From DATIUV01 sp049322755 (GTDB lineage: Bacteria; Pseudomonadota; Gammaproteobacteria; Burkholderiales; UBA6910), in contig JBMOQX010000073.1 in NCBI GenBank assembly GCA_049322755.1, positions 124,001 through 188,000 of the forward strand: DNA of 64,000 nucleotides. The letters are read 5' to 3'. How positions within the stretch are numbered: the stretch's first letter is position 1; the number at the start of each line of letters is the position of its first letter. Below, piece after piece: positions 34,017-41,192 of this stretch. The notes under the pieces are model-generated. The model was not told the DNA's origin. It worked only from the letters and a program-made list of their open reading frames with translations, and did no database searches. The position numbers were made by a program, and so were the translations under genes.

Positions 34017-35489
34017 ATGGCTGACCCTCGGGAATGGAACGTCCTGCTCTTGGGGCCGCTGTTCATCAGCGACAAGACCATTCGCAGGCGCTTGGGCAAC
34101 GATTACAACATACACGTCGCCGATTCTTCCGCGCGGGCGATCCAGCTAATTGGAAAGGTCGAGCCCGATGTCGTGTTGTCCGAGCAAACGCTGCTGGATG
34201 GACGCGGGGTGGATTTTCTGCAGCAACTCCGTGTGATGCATCCCAACATCATTCGGATTCTGGTGCTGGCACAAACGCGACGGGAAGAGATCATCAAGGC
34301 GATCAACGAAGCCGCGGTCTATCAAGTGGTCGTCGCGCCCCTGGAACCGGAGCAGACCAGCCTGATGTTGAAGCGGGCGTTGGAGACCCGGGAACTTGCG
34401 CGGATACATCGCTATTTGAGCCGTGAGCTCAAGTTTGCCGATGCGGTCCTGCATCGGGAAAACGAAAAGATGACGGGCCTCTTGAGGGAAACTTACGAAT
34501 TCGACAAGCTGGTTTTCTGCAGCAGCGCGATGGCGGAAGTCTGCAATCTGGCCAAAAAGGCGGCGGTGACCGACCTTCCTGTTCTCATCCAGGGAGAGAC
34601 AGGAACCGGCAAGGAGTTGTTGGCGCGGGCGATCCACCTTTTCAGCGGACGCCACAAGCAGATTTTTCTGGCCCAGAACTGCGGCGCACTGGCTGACAGC
34701 CTGCTCCAGTCGGAGCTGTTCGGGCACAAGCGGGGCGCGTTCACAAATGCCGTGAGCGATCGCCTCGGGTTGTTCGTGGCTGCCGACGGCGGCACAGTGT
34801 TCCTGGACGAGATTTCCGAGATATCCCCGGCCATGCAGGTCAGCCTTCTGCGCTTCCTTCAGGAAGGAGAAGTGAAGCCCGTGGGGTCCGACCAGAGTCG
34901 CCGAACCAATGTGCGCATCATCGCGGCAGCCAATCGGCCTCTGCTCCAGTTGGTGGAGGAAGGCAGTTTCCGGCGCGACCTCTACTACCGGCTAAGGGGC
35001 TTCGAGCTGCTGATGCCGCCCCTGCGGGACCGGCCGGAGGACATCCCGGTCCTCGCCGATTTCTTGGTCAAGAAGTATGCGGAGAAGACTGGGCGCCGGA
35101 TTCCCGGCATCACGGTCGAAGCGATGCACAAGCTGAAGGCGTATGCGTTTCCCGGAAACGTGCGCGAGCTCGAGAACGAGGCGCGTCGCATGGTCGCCGT
35201 GGTGGAGGACGGAGAGTTCATCACGGCCAAACACCTCTCCCCGGAGATCGCCAAGAGCCGTCCCCGGCCAGGAGGGCCCCTGGGGGTGGGCGCCAATCTG
35301 AACGGCGCCACGCTCAAGGAGCGCGTCGAGCACCTGGAAGTGCTGCTCATCAGGGAGGCGCTTGAGCGCCACAACTGGAACCACTCACGCGCCTCGCGCG
35401 AGCTCGGCCTGTCACGCGTGGGGCTCGCCAACAAAATCAAGCGCTACAACCTCAATCGAATCGACTTTCAGGAAAACTCCCGTGGGTGA
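34017..35489 (+). CDS. HoxA/HupR-like sigma-54 activator with degenerate receiver and GAFTNA loop
   Basis: 490 residues from ATG 34017, chosen because the alignment with HoxA starts there (in-frame ATG 33963 is also possible). The receiver has lost all hallmarks: the acidic pair is Gly-Pro, the phosphoacceptor is Glu56 (LSEQT against LCDQR in HoxA), Ser82 becomes Ala85 and Lys105 becomes Ala107. The AAA+ domain keeps Walker A (GETGTGKE, 193-200) and GGTVFLDEIS, but the sigma-54 contact loop reads GAFTNA (240-245). The Fis-type HTH (NHSRASRELGLSRVGLANKI) is close to HoxA's, so DNA sites may be shared. It lies upstream of the group 2a hydrogenase and is its likely regulator. Confidence 0.88.
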   Translation: MADPREWNVLLLGPLFISDKTIRRRLGNDYNIHVADSSARAIQLIGKVEPDVVLSEQTLLDGRGVDFLQQLRVMHPNIIRILVLAQTRREEIIKAINEAAVYQVVVAPLEPEQTSLMLKRALETRELARIHRYLSRELKFADAVLHRENEKMTGLLRETYEFDKLVFCSSAMAEVCNLAKKAAVTDLPVLIQGETGTGKELLARAIHLFSGRHKQIFLAQNCGALADSLLQSELFGHKRGAFTNAVSDRLGLFVAADGGTVFLDEISEISPAMQVSLLRFLQEGEVKPVGSDQSRRTNVRIIAAANRPLLQLVEEGSFRRDLYYRLRGFELLMPPLRDRPEDIPVLADFLVKKYAEKTGRRIPGITVEAMHKLKAYAFPGNVRELENEARRMVAVVEDGEFITAKHLSPEIAKSRPRPGGPLGVGANLNGATLKERVEHLEVLLIREALERHNWNHSRASRELGLSRVGLANKIKRYNLNRIDFQENSRG

Positions 35490-35715
35490 CGACGACAGCC
35501 TGCTGCCGGGATCCGCGCTGCGCTTCCCTTGCTCCAGGGTCTATCCGGCGCGCTCGCCGGGAGGTTTTCGGGATCTCGGCGTCACCGCCTTGGCGCGGCA
35601 CCTCGGCCTTCAGGAGTGGCAGCTTAACGGCCATTGGTGCAGTCGCTGTCAAGGCATCTGGTTCGGATATACCCTGGAAACCCAATGTCCACGCTGCAGC
35701 AATCGACACGGGTGA
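35482..35715 (+). CDS. Small zinc-ribbon protein downstream of the activator
   Basis: 77 residues from GTG 35482, preceded by AGGAAA, overlapping the activator's stop by eight bases. The C-terminus contains CSRCQGIWFG and QCPRCSN, two CxxC knuckles that would bind zinc or iron in a ribbon; a further cysteine is at FPCSR. I do not recognise the family. Overlap with the activator suggests they are translated together. It could modulate the activator or serve the hydrogenase; neither can be shown from sequence. Confidence 0.6.
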   Translation: MGDDDSLLPGSALRFPCSRVYPARSPGGFRDLGVTALARHLGLQEWQLNGHWCSRCQGIWFGYTLETQCPRCSNRHG

Positions 35716-35945
35716 TTCGGACACGCGGCCGGCAAATTCGCGCCCCGCGCCGCAACGCAGCATAACCTCTTCATTCTGACCGCCAAATCTGCGGGAACAG
35801 TGCAAAGCTAATTAGCAACCATTTCGCTACTGCAAATACCGTAAGCAGTTGATCGACCGGCCGGCACTCGTTCGGCGGTTCACAGGGCATACGTAACCTC
35901 ATCAATTTCAACCCGTTCATTGTTGCGCGCGGCAATCAATGGCGA

Positions 35946-35960
35946 TGGCACGCGCCTTGC
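35946..35960 (+). promoter_or_regulatory. Perfect sigma-54 promoter for the group 2a hydrogenase operon
   Basis: TGGCACGCGCCTTGC matches the -24/-12 consensus (TGGCACG-N4-TTGC) at every fixed position. Transcription should start near 35972, about 80 bases before the GTG of the small subunit. The 335-base spacer 35716-36050 holds no gene; an imperfect dyad (ATTGTTGC / GCAATCAAT, about 35919-35940) lies just upstream and could be an activator or IHF site. Confidence 0.8.
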
Positions 35961-36050
35961 GAATAATAATTCTCGCGTGCGTAGCGATAAGCGTTTCGCA
36001 ACGCACCAGGCAACGCAAAATTCGGGTCCATCGGAAAAGGAGGTTGCAAA

Positions 36051-37013
36051 GTGGCAAATCTCTTATGGCTGCAAGGGGGTGCATGTTCGGGTAACACCAT
36101 GTCGTTCTTGAATGCCGAGGAGCCGAGCGCTTGCGACCTCGTGACCGACTTCGGCATCAACGTCCTGTGGCATCCGTCGTTGGGGGTCGAACTGGGGGAC
36201 AATCTGCAGAAAATTCTGCGCGATTGCGCCTCCGGAGCGATACCCCTCGATATCTTCGTATTCGAGGGCACCGTCGTAAATGCCCCCAACGGTACCGGCG
36301 AATGGAACCGCTTCGCCGGCCGTCCCATGAAGCAGTGGGTCAAGGAACTGGCGAGCGCGGCCACCTACGTAGTGGCGATCGGCGACTGCGCGACCTGGGG
36401 CGGAATCCCGGCCACCGCTCCCAACCCCAGCGAGTCGCAGGGCCTGCAGTTTCTGAAACGCAACCACGGCGGATTTCTCGGCGTGAACTGGCGCGCCAAG
36501 TCGGGGCTGCCGGTGGTGAACATTCCCGGTTGCCCGGCGCATCCGGATTGGATTACCCAGATCGTGGTGGCCTTGGCAACCGGGCGCGGCGGCGACATTC
36601 AGCTGGACGAGTTCCAGCGCCCCAAGACCTTCTTCCAAAGCTTCACCCAGACCGGCTGCACTCGCAACATGCACTTTGCGTACAAGGTGTCAGCCACCGA
36701 GTTCGGTCAGCGCAAGGGATGCCTCTTCTACGACCTCGGCTGCCGCGGACCGATGACTCACTCGCCCTGCAATCGCATCCTCTGGAACCGGGTGTCGTCG
36801 AAAACACGCGCCGGCATGCCCTGCCTGGGGTGCACCGAGCCGGAGTTCCCCTTCTTCGATCTCGCTCCGGGGACGGTGTTCAAGACTCAGACGTTGATGG
36901 GCGTTCCCAAGGATCTTCCGCTCGGGGTGGACAAGAAGGGCTACATCACACTCACCGCCGCGGCGAAGAATGCCGCGCCGGCCTGGGCCGAGCAGGACCT
37001 CTTCGTGGTCTGA
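36051..37013 (+). CDS. hupS: Group 2a (HupS/Huc-type) [NiFe]-hydrogenase small subunit
   Basis: 320 residues, no Tat signal, so cytoplasmic or membrane-attached from inside. GTG 36051 follows AAAAGGAGG. The sequence (WLQGGACSGNTMSFLNAEE, TQTGCTRNMHFAYK, MPCLGCTEPEFPFFDL) closely matches cyanobacterial HupS as remembered. Cluster cysteines are proximal Cys12, 113, 161; distal Cys203, 224, 231; medial Cys240, 258, 261. The usual fourth proximal Cys is Asn15 and the usual distal His is Gln200. Three Cys per cluster fits the three [3Fe-4S] relay reported for M. smegmatis Huc. It should transfer electrons from low-level H2 oxidation to quinone or a FeS carrier. Confidence 0.94.
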   Translation: MANLLWLQGGACSGNTMSFLNAEEPSACDLVTDFGINVLWHPSLGVELGDNLQKILRDCASGAIPLDIFVFEGTVVNAPNGTGEWNRFAGRPMKQWVKELASAATYVVAIGDCATWGGIPATAPNPSESQGLQFLKRNHGGFLGVNWRAKSGLPVVNIPGCPAHPDWITQIVVALATGRGGDIQLDEFQRPKTFFQSFTQTGCTRNMHFAYKVSATEFGQRKGCLFYDLGCRGPMTHSPCNRILWNRVSSKTRAGMPCLGCTEPEFPFFDLAPGTVFKTQTLMGVPKDLPLGVDKKGYITLTAAAKNAAPAWAEQDLFVV

Positions 37014-37050
37014 GCCCGCAATTCGCAGGAATCGAAAGGAGTCAACGCAA

Positions 37051-38649
37051 ATGGGAAACGTACAGACCCTCGACATTTCACCGGTCGGCCGGGTGGAAGG
37101 CGATCTCGACGTTCGAGTCGACATACAGGACGGCATGGTCGTCAACGCCTGGACACAGGCGGAGCTGTTCCGGGGTTTCGAGATCATCTTGCGCGACAAG
37201 GACCCGCAGGCCGGGCTGGTGGTGACGCCCCGCGCCTGCGGCATCTGCGGCGCGTCGCATCTCACTTGCGCCGCGTGGGCGCTGGACACCGCGTGGCAGA
37301 CCGAGGTGCCCAGAAACGCGATTCTGGCGCGGAACCTGGGACAGGTGGCGGAGAGCCTGCAAAGCCAGCCGCGGTACTTCTACGGGCTGTACGCCATCGA
37401 CATGACAAACAGGAAGTACCGCAACAGTCCGTTTTACGAAGAAGCGGTGAAGCGTTTTGCCGCCTTCACCGGGCGATCTTATGAAGTCGGCGTCACCATT
37501 TCCGGCAAGCCGGTGGAAATCTATGCCTTGATGGGCGGGCAGTGGCCCCATTCCAGCTACATGGTGCCTGGAGGCGTGATGTGCGCGCCGACGCTGTCGG
37601 ACGTCACCCGGGCCTGGTCCATCCTGGAATACTATCGACACACTTGGCTGGAGCCGGTGTGGCTTGGATGTTCGCTCGAACGCTACGAGGAAATCAAGAC
37701 ATACGACGACTTCCTGGCGTGGCTGGACGAGAGTCCGTCCCACGCCAACTCCGACCTGGGTTTTTACTGGCGCATGGGCCTCGACGTCGGCCTCCACAAG
37801 TATGGAGGCGGAGTCGGCAGGTACGTGAGCTGGGGATATCTGCCCCACGAGGACAAGTACCAGAAGCCGACCATCGACGGACGCGCGTCGGCGGTCATCA
37901 TGAAAGGCGGCGTCTACGACGGCAAGGCGGACACCCATGTGAACATGGATCAGAAGTTCGTGCGGGAGAACTCGATGCACGCCTGGTACGACGAAGGAAA
38001 CGGCGACGTTCATCCCTTCGACCGCGTGACCAAGGCGGTTCAGAAGAACGACACCGACTTCGACGCACGATATTCGTGGTGTACCGCCGTCTCCCATCCG
38101 GAGTTCGGACGCCTCGAAGCGGGCCCCTTTGCGCGCCAACTGGTGGCGGGCGGTGCCCACGGCGAAGACTGGCAGCATACCGACCCACTGATCCTGGACA
38201 TGTTCAAGAAGATGGGCGGACCGAACCTGCATCTGAGGCAGATCGCCCGCATGCACGAGACCGTCAAGCTCTACCGCCAGGCCGAACGCTGCCTGCGCGA
38301 ATTCCGCCTCAAGGACCCCTGGTACATCAAACCCAGAGAGAGAGACGGCCGCGGCTGGGGCGCGACCGAAGCGATTCGCGGCGCGCTGTGTCACTGGATC
38401 GAAGTCAAGGACGGCAAGATCAAAAACTACCAGATCATTGCGCCCACCACGTGGAACGTCGGCCCGCGGGACGGCAACAACATGCGCGGCCCGATCGAGG
38501 AGGCGCTCATCGGTGCTCCGATCGCCGACGCGAGCGACCCGGTCGAGGTCGGCCATGTGGCACGCTCCTTCGATTCCTGCCTGGTATGCACCGTGCACGC
38601 CCACGACGCCAAGACCGGCAAGGAACTGGCCCGTTTTCGCACCGGCTGA
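37051..38649 (+). CDS. hupL: Group 2a (HupL/Huc-type) [NiFe]-hydrogenase large subunit
   Basis: 532 residues from ATG 37051 (AAAGGAG eight bases upstream). Active-site motifs are RACGIC (Cys63, Cys66) and FDSCLVCTVH (Cys510, Cys513, His516). A 16-residue extension (AHDAKTGKELARFRTG) follows the His and is the substrate of the protease encoded at 40190. DSCLVC rather than DPCxxC is normal for this group. It pairs with the small subunit just upstream (37-base spacer). Group 2a members include the atmospheric-H2 enzyme Huc and the Nitrospira moscoviensis hydrogenase. Confidence 0.95.
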   Translation: MGNVQTLDISPVGRVEGDLDVRVDIQDGMVVNAWTQAELFRGFEIILRDKDPQAGLVVTPRACGICGASHLTCAAWALDTAWQTEVPRNAILARNLGQVAESLQSQPRYFYGLYAIDMTNRKYRNSPFYEEAVKRFAAFTGRSYEVGVTISGKPVEIYALMGGQWPHSSYMVPGGVMCAPTLSDVTRAWSILEYYRHTWLEPVWLGCSLERYEEIKTYDDFLAWLDESPSHANSDLGFYWRMGLDVGLHKYGGGVGRYVSWGYLPHEDKYQKPTIDGRASAVIMKGGVYDGKADTHVNMDQKFVRENSMHAWYDEGNGDVHPFDRVTKAVQKNDTDFDARYSWCTAVSHPEFGRLEAGPFARQLVAGGAHGEDWQHTDPLILDMFKKMGGPNLHLRQIARMHETVKLYRQAERCLREFRLKDPWYIKPRERDGRGWGATEAIRGALCHWIEVKDGKIKNYQIIAPTTWNVGPRDGNNMRGPIEEALIGAPIADASDPVEVGHVARSFDSCLVCTVHAHDAKTGKELARFRTG

Positions 38650-38726
38650 ACGACACTCGACTCGAACCGCGTAGCACGCATGCAGATGCGGGGAGCGCTT
38701 CGCCGCCTCCGCAGGAGGAGAATTTC

Positions 38727-39041
38727 ATGCACGGCGACGAGGAAAACGAGCTGCGCGAGCGGATCGGGAAGATGCTCGGCAACGGGCTGGAGACTCAGAC
38801 CGAGCCTTTTCCGGAAACCGACAAGGAGTTCGCCCAGCTCCTGGTGGAGCTGCGGGAGCTGCCGCCGGACGATTTGCGGGGGAAACTGGTCATTTCCGGA
38901 TTTACCGACAAGCCCTATGGGCCGGACCAAATGCGCTGCCAAGAGTGCATGTACTACCTGGTCCATCGCAAGTGGTGCGATCTGCCGGAGCTCGCTGTGC
39001 CGGTCGAACCGGACTGGTGGTGCCGACTATGGCGTATTTAG
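38727..39041 (+). CDS. Small four-cysteine protein A of the group 2a operon
   Basis: 104 residues, start preceded by GCAGGAGGAG. The C-terminal third reads CQECMYYLVHRKWCDLPELA followed by VPVEPDWWCRLWRI: C-x2-C-x9-C-x14-C plus conserved aromatic residues. The same module ends the protein at 39824-40153. The spacing and the terminal W/C motif resemble, but do not match, high-potential iron-sulfur proteins; a rubredoxin-like or zinc site is also possible. The N-terminal part is acidic and helical. No signal peptide. Its position next to hupL suggests a role in electron transfer or assembly. Confidence 0.75.
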   Translation: MHGDEENELRERIGKMLGNGLETQTEPFPETDKEFAQLLVELRELPPDDLRGKLVISGFTDKPYGPDQMRCQECMYYLVHRKWCDLPELAVPVEPDWWCRLWRI

Positions 39042-39093
39042 AACTGTGGCAGCGTCACCGGAAAGGACTGCGGTGAATGAGGTGGAGGAAGCG

Positions 39094-39705
39094 ATGAGCA
39101 AAAAGACGATGTCAATAACCGTGGCGGTAGCGGCGCTCATTTCGTCGCCCGTTCTGGCGGACGCGGGGGATTGGCTGCTGCGGGCGCGATTGATCCACAT
39201 CGACGCCAACTCCAGCTCCGACGCGGGCGGACCGCTGGGTTTGCCGGCGGACGCGGTGAAAGTCGGCGACCGGTTGGGCGCGGACCTCGATATCAGCTAT
39301 TTCTTCACCGACAACATCGCGGCGGAGCTGGTGCTGACTTATCCGCAGCGGCACAAGGTGACGCTGAACGGCGCCGACATCGGCGCGGTGAAGCACATTC
39401 CACCGACCCTTGTCCTGCGGTATCACTTTCCGATCGGCCGGACGTTCAAGCCTTACGTGGGCGCGGGCGTCAACCTGACCGTCTTCACGGACAGGACGTT
39501 GTTGAACGGTCTGGCGAAGCTGGAACGCACCAGCTTCGGGCCGGCCGTGCAGCTCGGGCTCGACTATGCCATCGATAAGCATTGGTCGCTCAACGTGGAT
39601 GTGAAGAAGATCTTCATCAATTCCGACGTTGAGGTGGCGGGGGTCGGAAAAGCGACCGAACTCGACATCGACCCGTGGGTGTACGGCGTCGGCTACCGCT
39701 ACTGA
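39094..39705 (+). CDS. OmpW-family outer-membrane protein
   Basis: 203 residues. ATG 39094 follows GAGGTGGAGG and gives a clean signal peptide (SITVAVAALISSPVLA|DA). The mature part has OmpW features: DWLLRARLIHI at the N-terminus, ISYFFTDNIAAELVLTYPQ, LRYHFP, FKPYVGAGVNLT, GLDYAIDKHWSLNVDVKKIF, and the terminal aromatic GVGYRY. It should form an eight-stranded barrel for small hydrophobic molecules. It lies in the same direction between two hydrogenase-associated small genes, an unusual neighbour. It may simply be co-located. Confidence 0.85.
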   Translation: MSKKTMSITVAVAALISSPVLADAGDWLLRARLIHIDANSSSDAGGPLGLPADAVKVGDRLGADLDISYFFTDNIAAELVLTYPQRHKVTLNGADIGAVKHIPPTLVLRYHFPIGRTFKPYVGAGVNLTVFTDRTLLNGLAKLERTSFGPAVQLGLDYAIDKHWSLNVDVKKIFINSDVEVAGVGKATELDIDPWVYGVGYRY

Positions 39706-39823
39706 TCCGGTGGGGATGCCCGCGTGAGCTTCACCTGTTTCTATATCGATCCGTGCCTCCTCGGCGTTGGCGTCGGGCTGCGATTCTCGCTGCCTCAGCA
39801 GCCGTTCAAGCGAAAGGCGGACC

Positions 39824-40153
39824 GTGGGCGCGAGCGATGACGCGGTATTGCGCGCCCGGCTGGCGGAGCTGCTGCACGGTGGCCTGCAGACGGACTGGCA
39901 GCAGCGCGCTTACACCAGCGAGGACGTCAATCGGGTGGTGGCGCGGCTGCAGGCTGTCGCGTCCACGGATTACGAGGCAAAGCTCAGGACCGCCGGCGTT
40001 ACAGCGCAGCCCTACCGGCCGCCCGAGGACTCGGAGCTAGAACAATGCTGCGCCACCTGCATGTATTTTGAACGCAACCGCCGGTTCTGCGATCTGCCCG
40101 AGCTCGCGATTCCGGTGGAGGAGCAGTGGTCGTGTGTGCTTTGGCGCATCTGA
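39824..40153 (+). CDS. Small four-cysteine protein B of the group 2a operon
   Basis: 109 residues from GTG 39824, preceded by AAAGGCGG. The C-terminus has CATCMYFERNRRFCDLPELA and IPVEEQWSCVLWRI, the same C-x2-C-x9-C-x14-C module as the gene at 38727, plus one extra Cys immediately before it. The helical N-terminal regions are diverged. The pair probably arose by duplication. The family is not recognised; a metal- or cluster-binding role in the operon is inferred. Confidence 0.72.
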   Translation: MGASDDAVLRARLAELLHGGLQTDWQQRAYTSEDVNRVVARLQAVASTDYEAKLRTAGVTAQPYRPPEDSELEQCCATCMYFERNRRFCDLPELAIPVEEQWSCVLWRI

Positions 40154-40189
40154 GCGCGGCGCAAGCGGTCCCGGTGTACTGAGGGCGCG

Positions 40190-40672
40190 ATGCTGGCAAT
40201 CATTGGCTGTGGAAACCTGAACCGCAGCGACGACGGCGTCGGCGTCGTCGTCGCGCGCCGGCTGCGGGACGTCCCGGTGCCGCGCGTCGGTCCCTTGGTA
40301 CGCATTTTCGACGCCGGCACCGGTGGCATGGAGGTAATGTTTTTCGCCCACGGCGCGGACAAGCTGGTGCTGGTCGACGCAAGCCGCAGCGGCGCCGAAG
40401 CCGGCGCGGTGTTCAAAGTGCCGGGTCTGGAACTCGCGACCGATTACCGCCCCGCCTACAGCCTGCACGATTTCCGCTGGGATCACGCAATCTACGCCGG
40501 GCGGAAGATCTTTGGTCCGGCTTTTCCCACCGATGTCACCGTGTTCCTGATCGAAGCCGCCAGCCTGGACTTCGGCTTTCGTCTCAGTGAGCCGGTGCGC
40601 CGTGCCGGCGATCGAGTGGTGACCGAAATCGAGCGAATCATCGATGCCTATGTTGCCGCCCGGCCTGCCTGA
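40190..40672 (+). CDS. hupW: HupW-type hydrogenase maturation protease
   Basis: 160 residues of the M52 family. IIGCGNLNRSDDGVGVVVAR and LHDFRWDHAIYAGRKIF match cyanobacterial HupW as remembered. The nickel-sensing residues are Asp15 (Glu in HoxM), Asp63 and His93; the Asp replacement belongs to this subfamily. It should trim the 16-residue tail of HupL. The downstream gene starts within its 3' end. Its presence beside hupSL, separate from hoxM, fits the one-protease-per-enzyme rule. Confidence 0.92.
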   Translation: MLAIIGCGNLNRSDDGVGVVVARRLRDVPVPRVGPLVRIFDAGTGGMEVMFFAHGADKLVLVDASRSGAEAGAVFKVPGLELATDYRPAYSLHDFRWDHAIYAGRKIFGPAFPTDVTVFLIEAASLDFGFRLSEPVRRAGDRVVTEIERIIDAYVAARPA

Positions 40673-41021
40673 ATCGACGGCGGCGCCGGCCACTTTCTAC
40701 GCCCGCGTTGCGCGGGGCAGTATCTACCTCGACCGGGAGCTTTGCGACCTTTATCTCCCGGGCGTCTCGGCCGTGGCGATCCTGCGCCGGGAGGGGAGGA
40801 TGTTCCTTGTGCCCCTGACGGGGACAGCCGCGGGGGGTCTCCTCCTGAAGGTGCGCAATGCCCGTGGCGACCGGGTGGTGCATGCGCCCGAGACGCTCAC
40901 CAGTCCAGACATGGCAGAGACTGGGCCGGAGCGCATTGTCCCGGTGCGCTGGAATCAGTACCTGCACGGTCTGCTTCTCGAAGGGTTCGAACCGGCCGCC
41001 GAGCCGCCGGCTACGACCTAG
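40644..41021 (+). CDS. Conserved hypothetical protein of the group 2a operon
   Basis: 125 residues from ATG 40644 (ATG 40650 also possible), overlapping the protease gene by 29 bases, so translation is coupled. Soluble, with FYARVARGSIYLDRELCDLY, VSAVAILRREGRMFLVPLTG and GGLLLKVRNARGDRVVHA, suggesting a small beta-rich fold. I do not recognise the family. Its tight coupling to the protease suggests a role in maturation of HupSL. There are no metal-binding clusters. Confidence 0.7.
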   Translation: MPMLPPGLPESTAAPATFYARVARGSIYLDRELCDLYLPGVSAVAILRREGRMFLVPLTGTAAGGLLLKVRNARGDRVVHAPETLTSPDMAETGPERIVPVRWNQYLHGLLLEGFEPAAEPPATT

Positions 41022-41076
41022 GTTTTCTCCCTCAGCTGCTCTGATTGCAAACAAAGTAATCATATTGAAAATAATG

Positions 41077-41106
41077 TTGACAGATTACATCAGGCCGCGT
41101 TAAGGT
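41077..41106 (+). promoter_or_regulatory. Possible sigma-70 promoter for the accessory part of the operon
   Basis: TTGACA (41077-41082) and TAAGGT (41101-41106) are 18 bases apart in an A/T-rich island between the gene ending at 41021 and the TPR gene. The -35 is perfect and the -10 is weak (TAnnnT only). It would let the TPR-to-hypB genes be expressed apart from hupSL. Confidence 0.4.
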
Positions 41107-41192
41107 CGAACCAGCAAAAATAGAAACACAACGAGAACCGTTCCACCGGCCTTCCCGTTCTTGCTGCCGGCGGTTCTCAGGAGGAGGTGGCG

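Noticed and set aside
36051..38649. First thought: group 1h (actinobacterial-type) hydrogenase
   Set aside because: The small subunit has CSGNT where group 1h enzymes have an Asp ligand, and long stretches match cyanobacterial HupS; the HupW-like protease, TPR, NHL and Rieske neighbours also fit group 2a.
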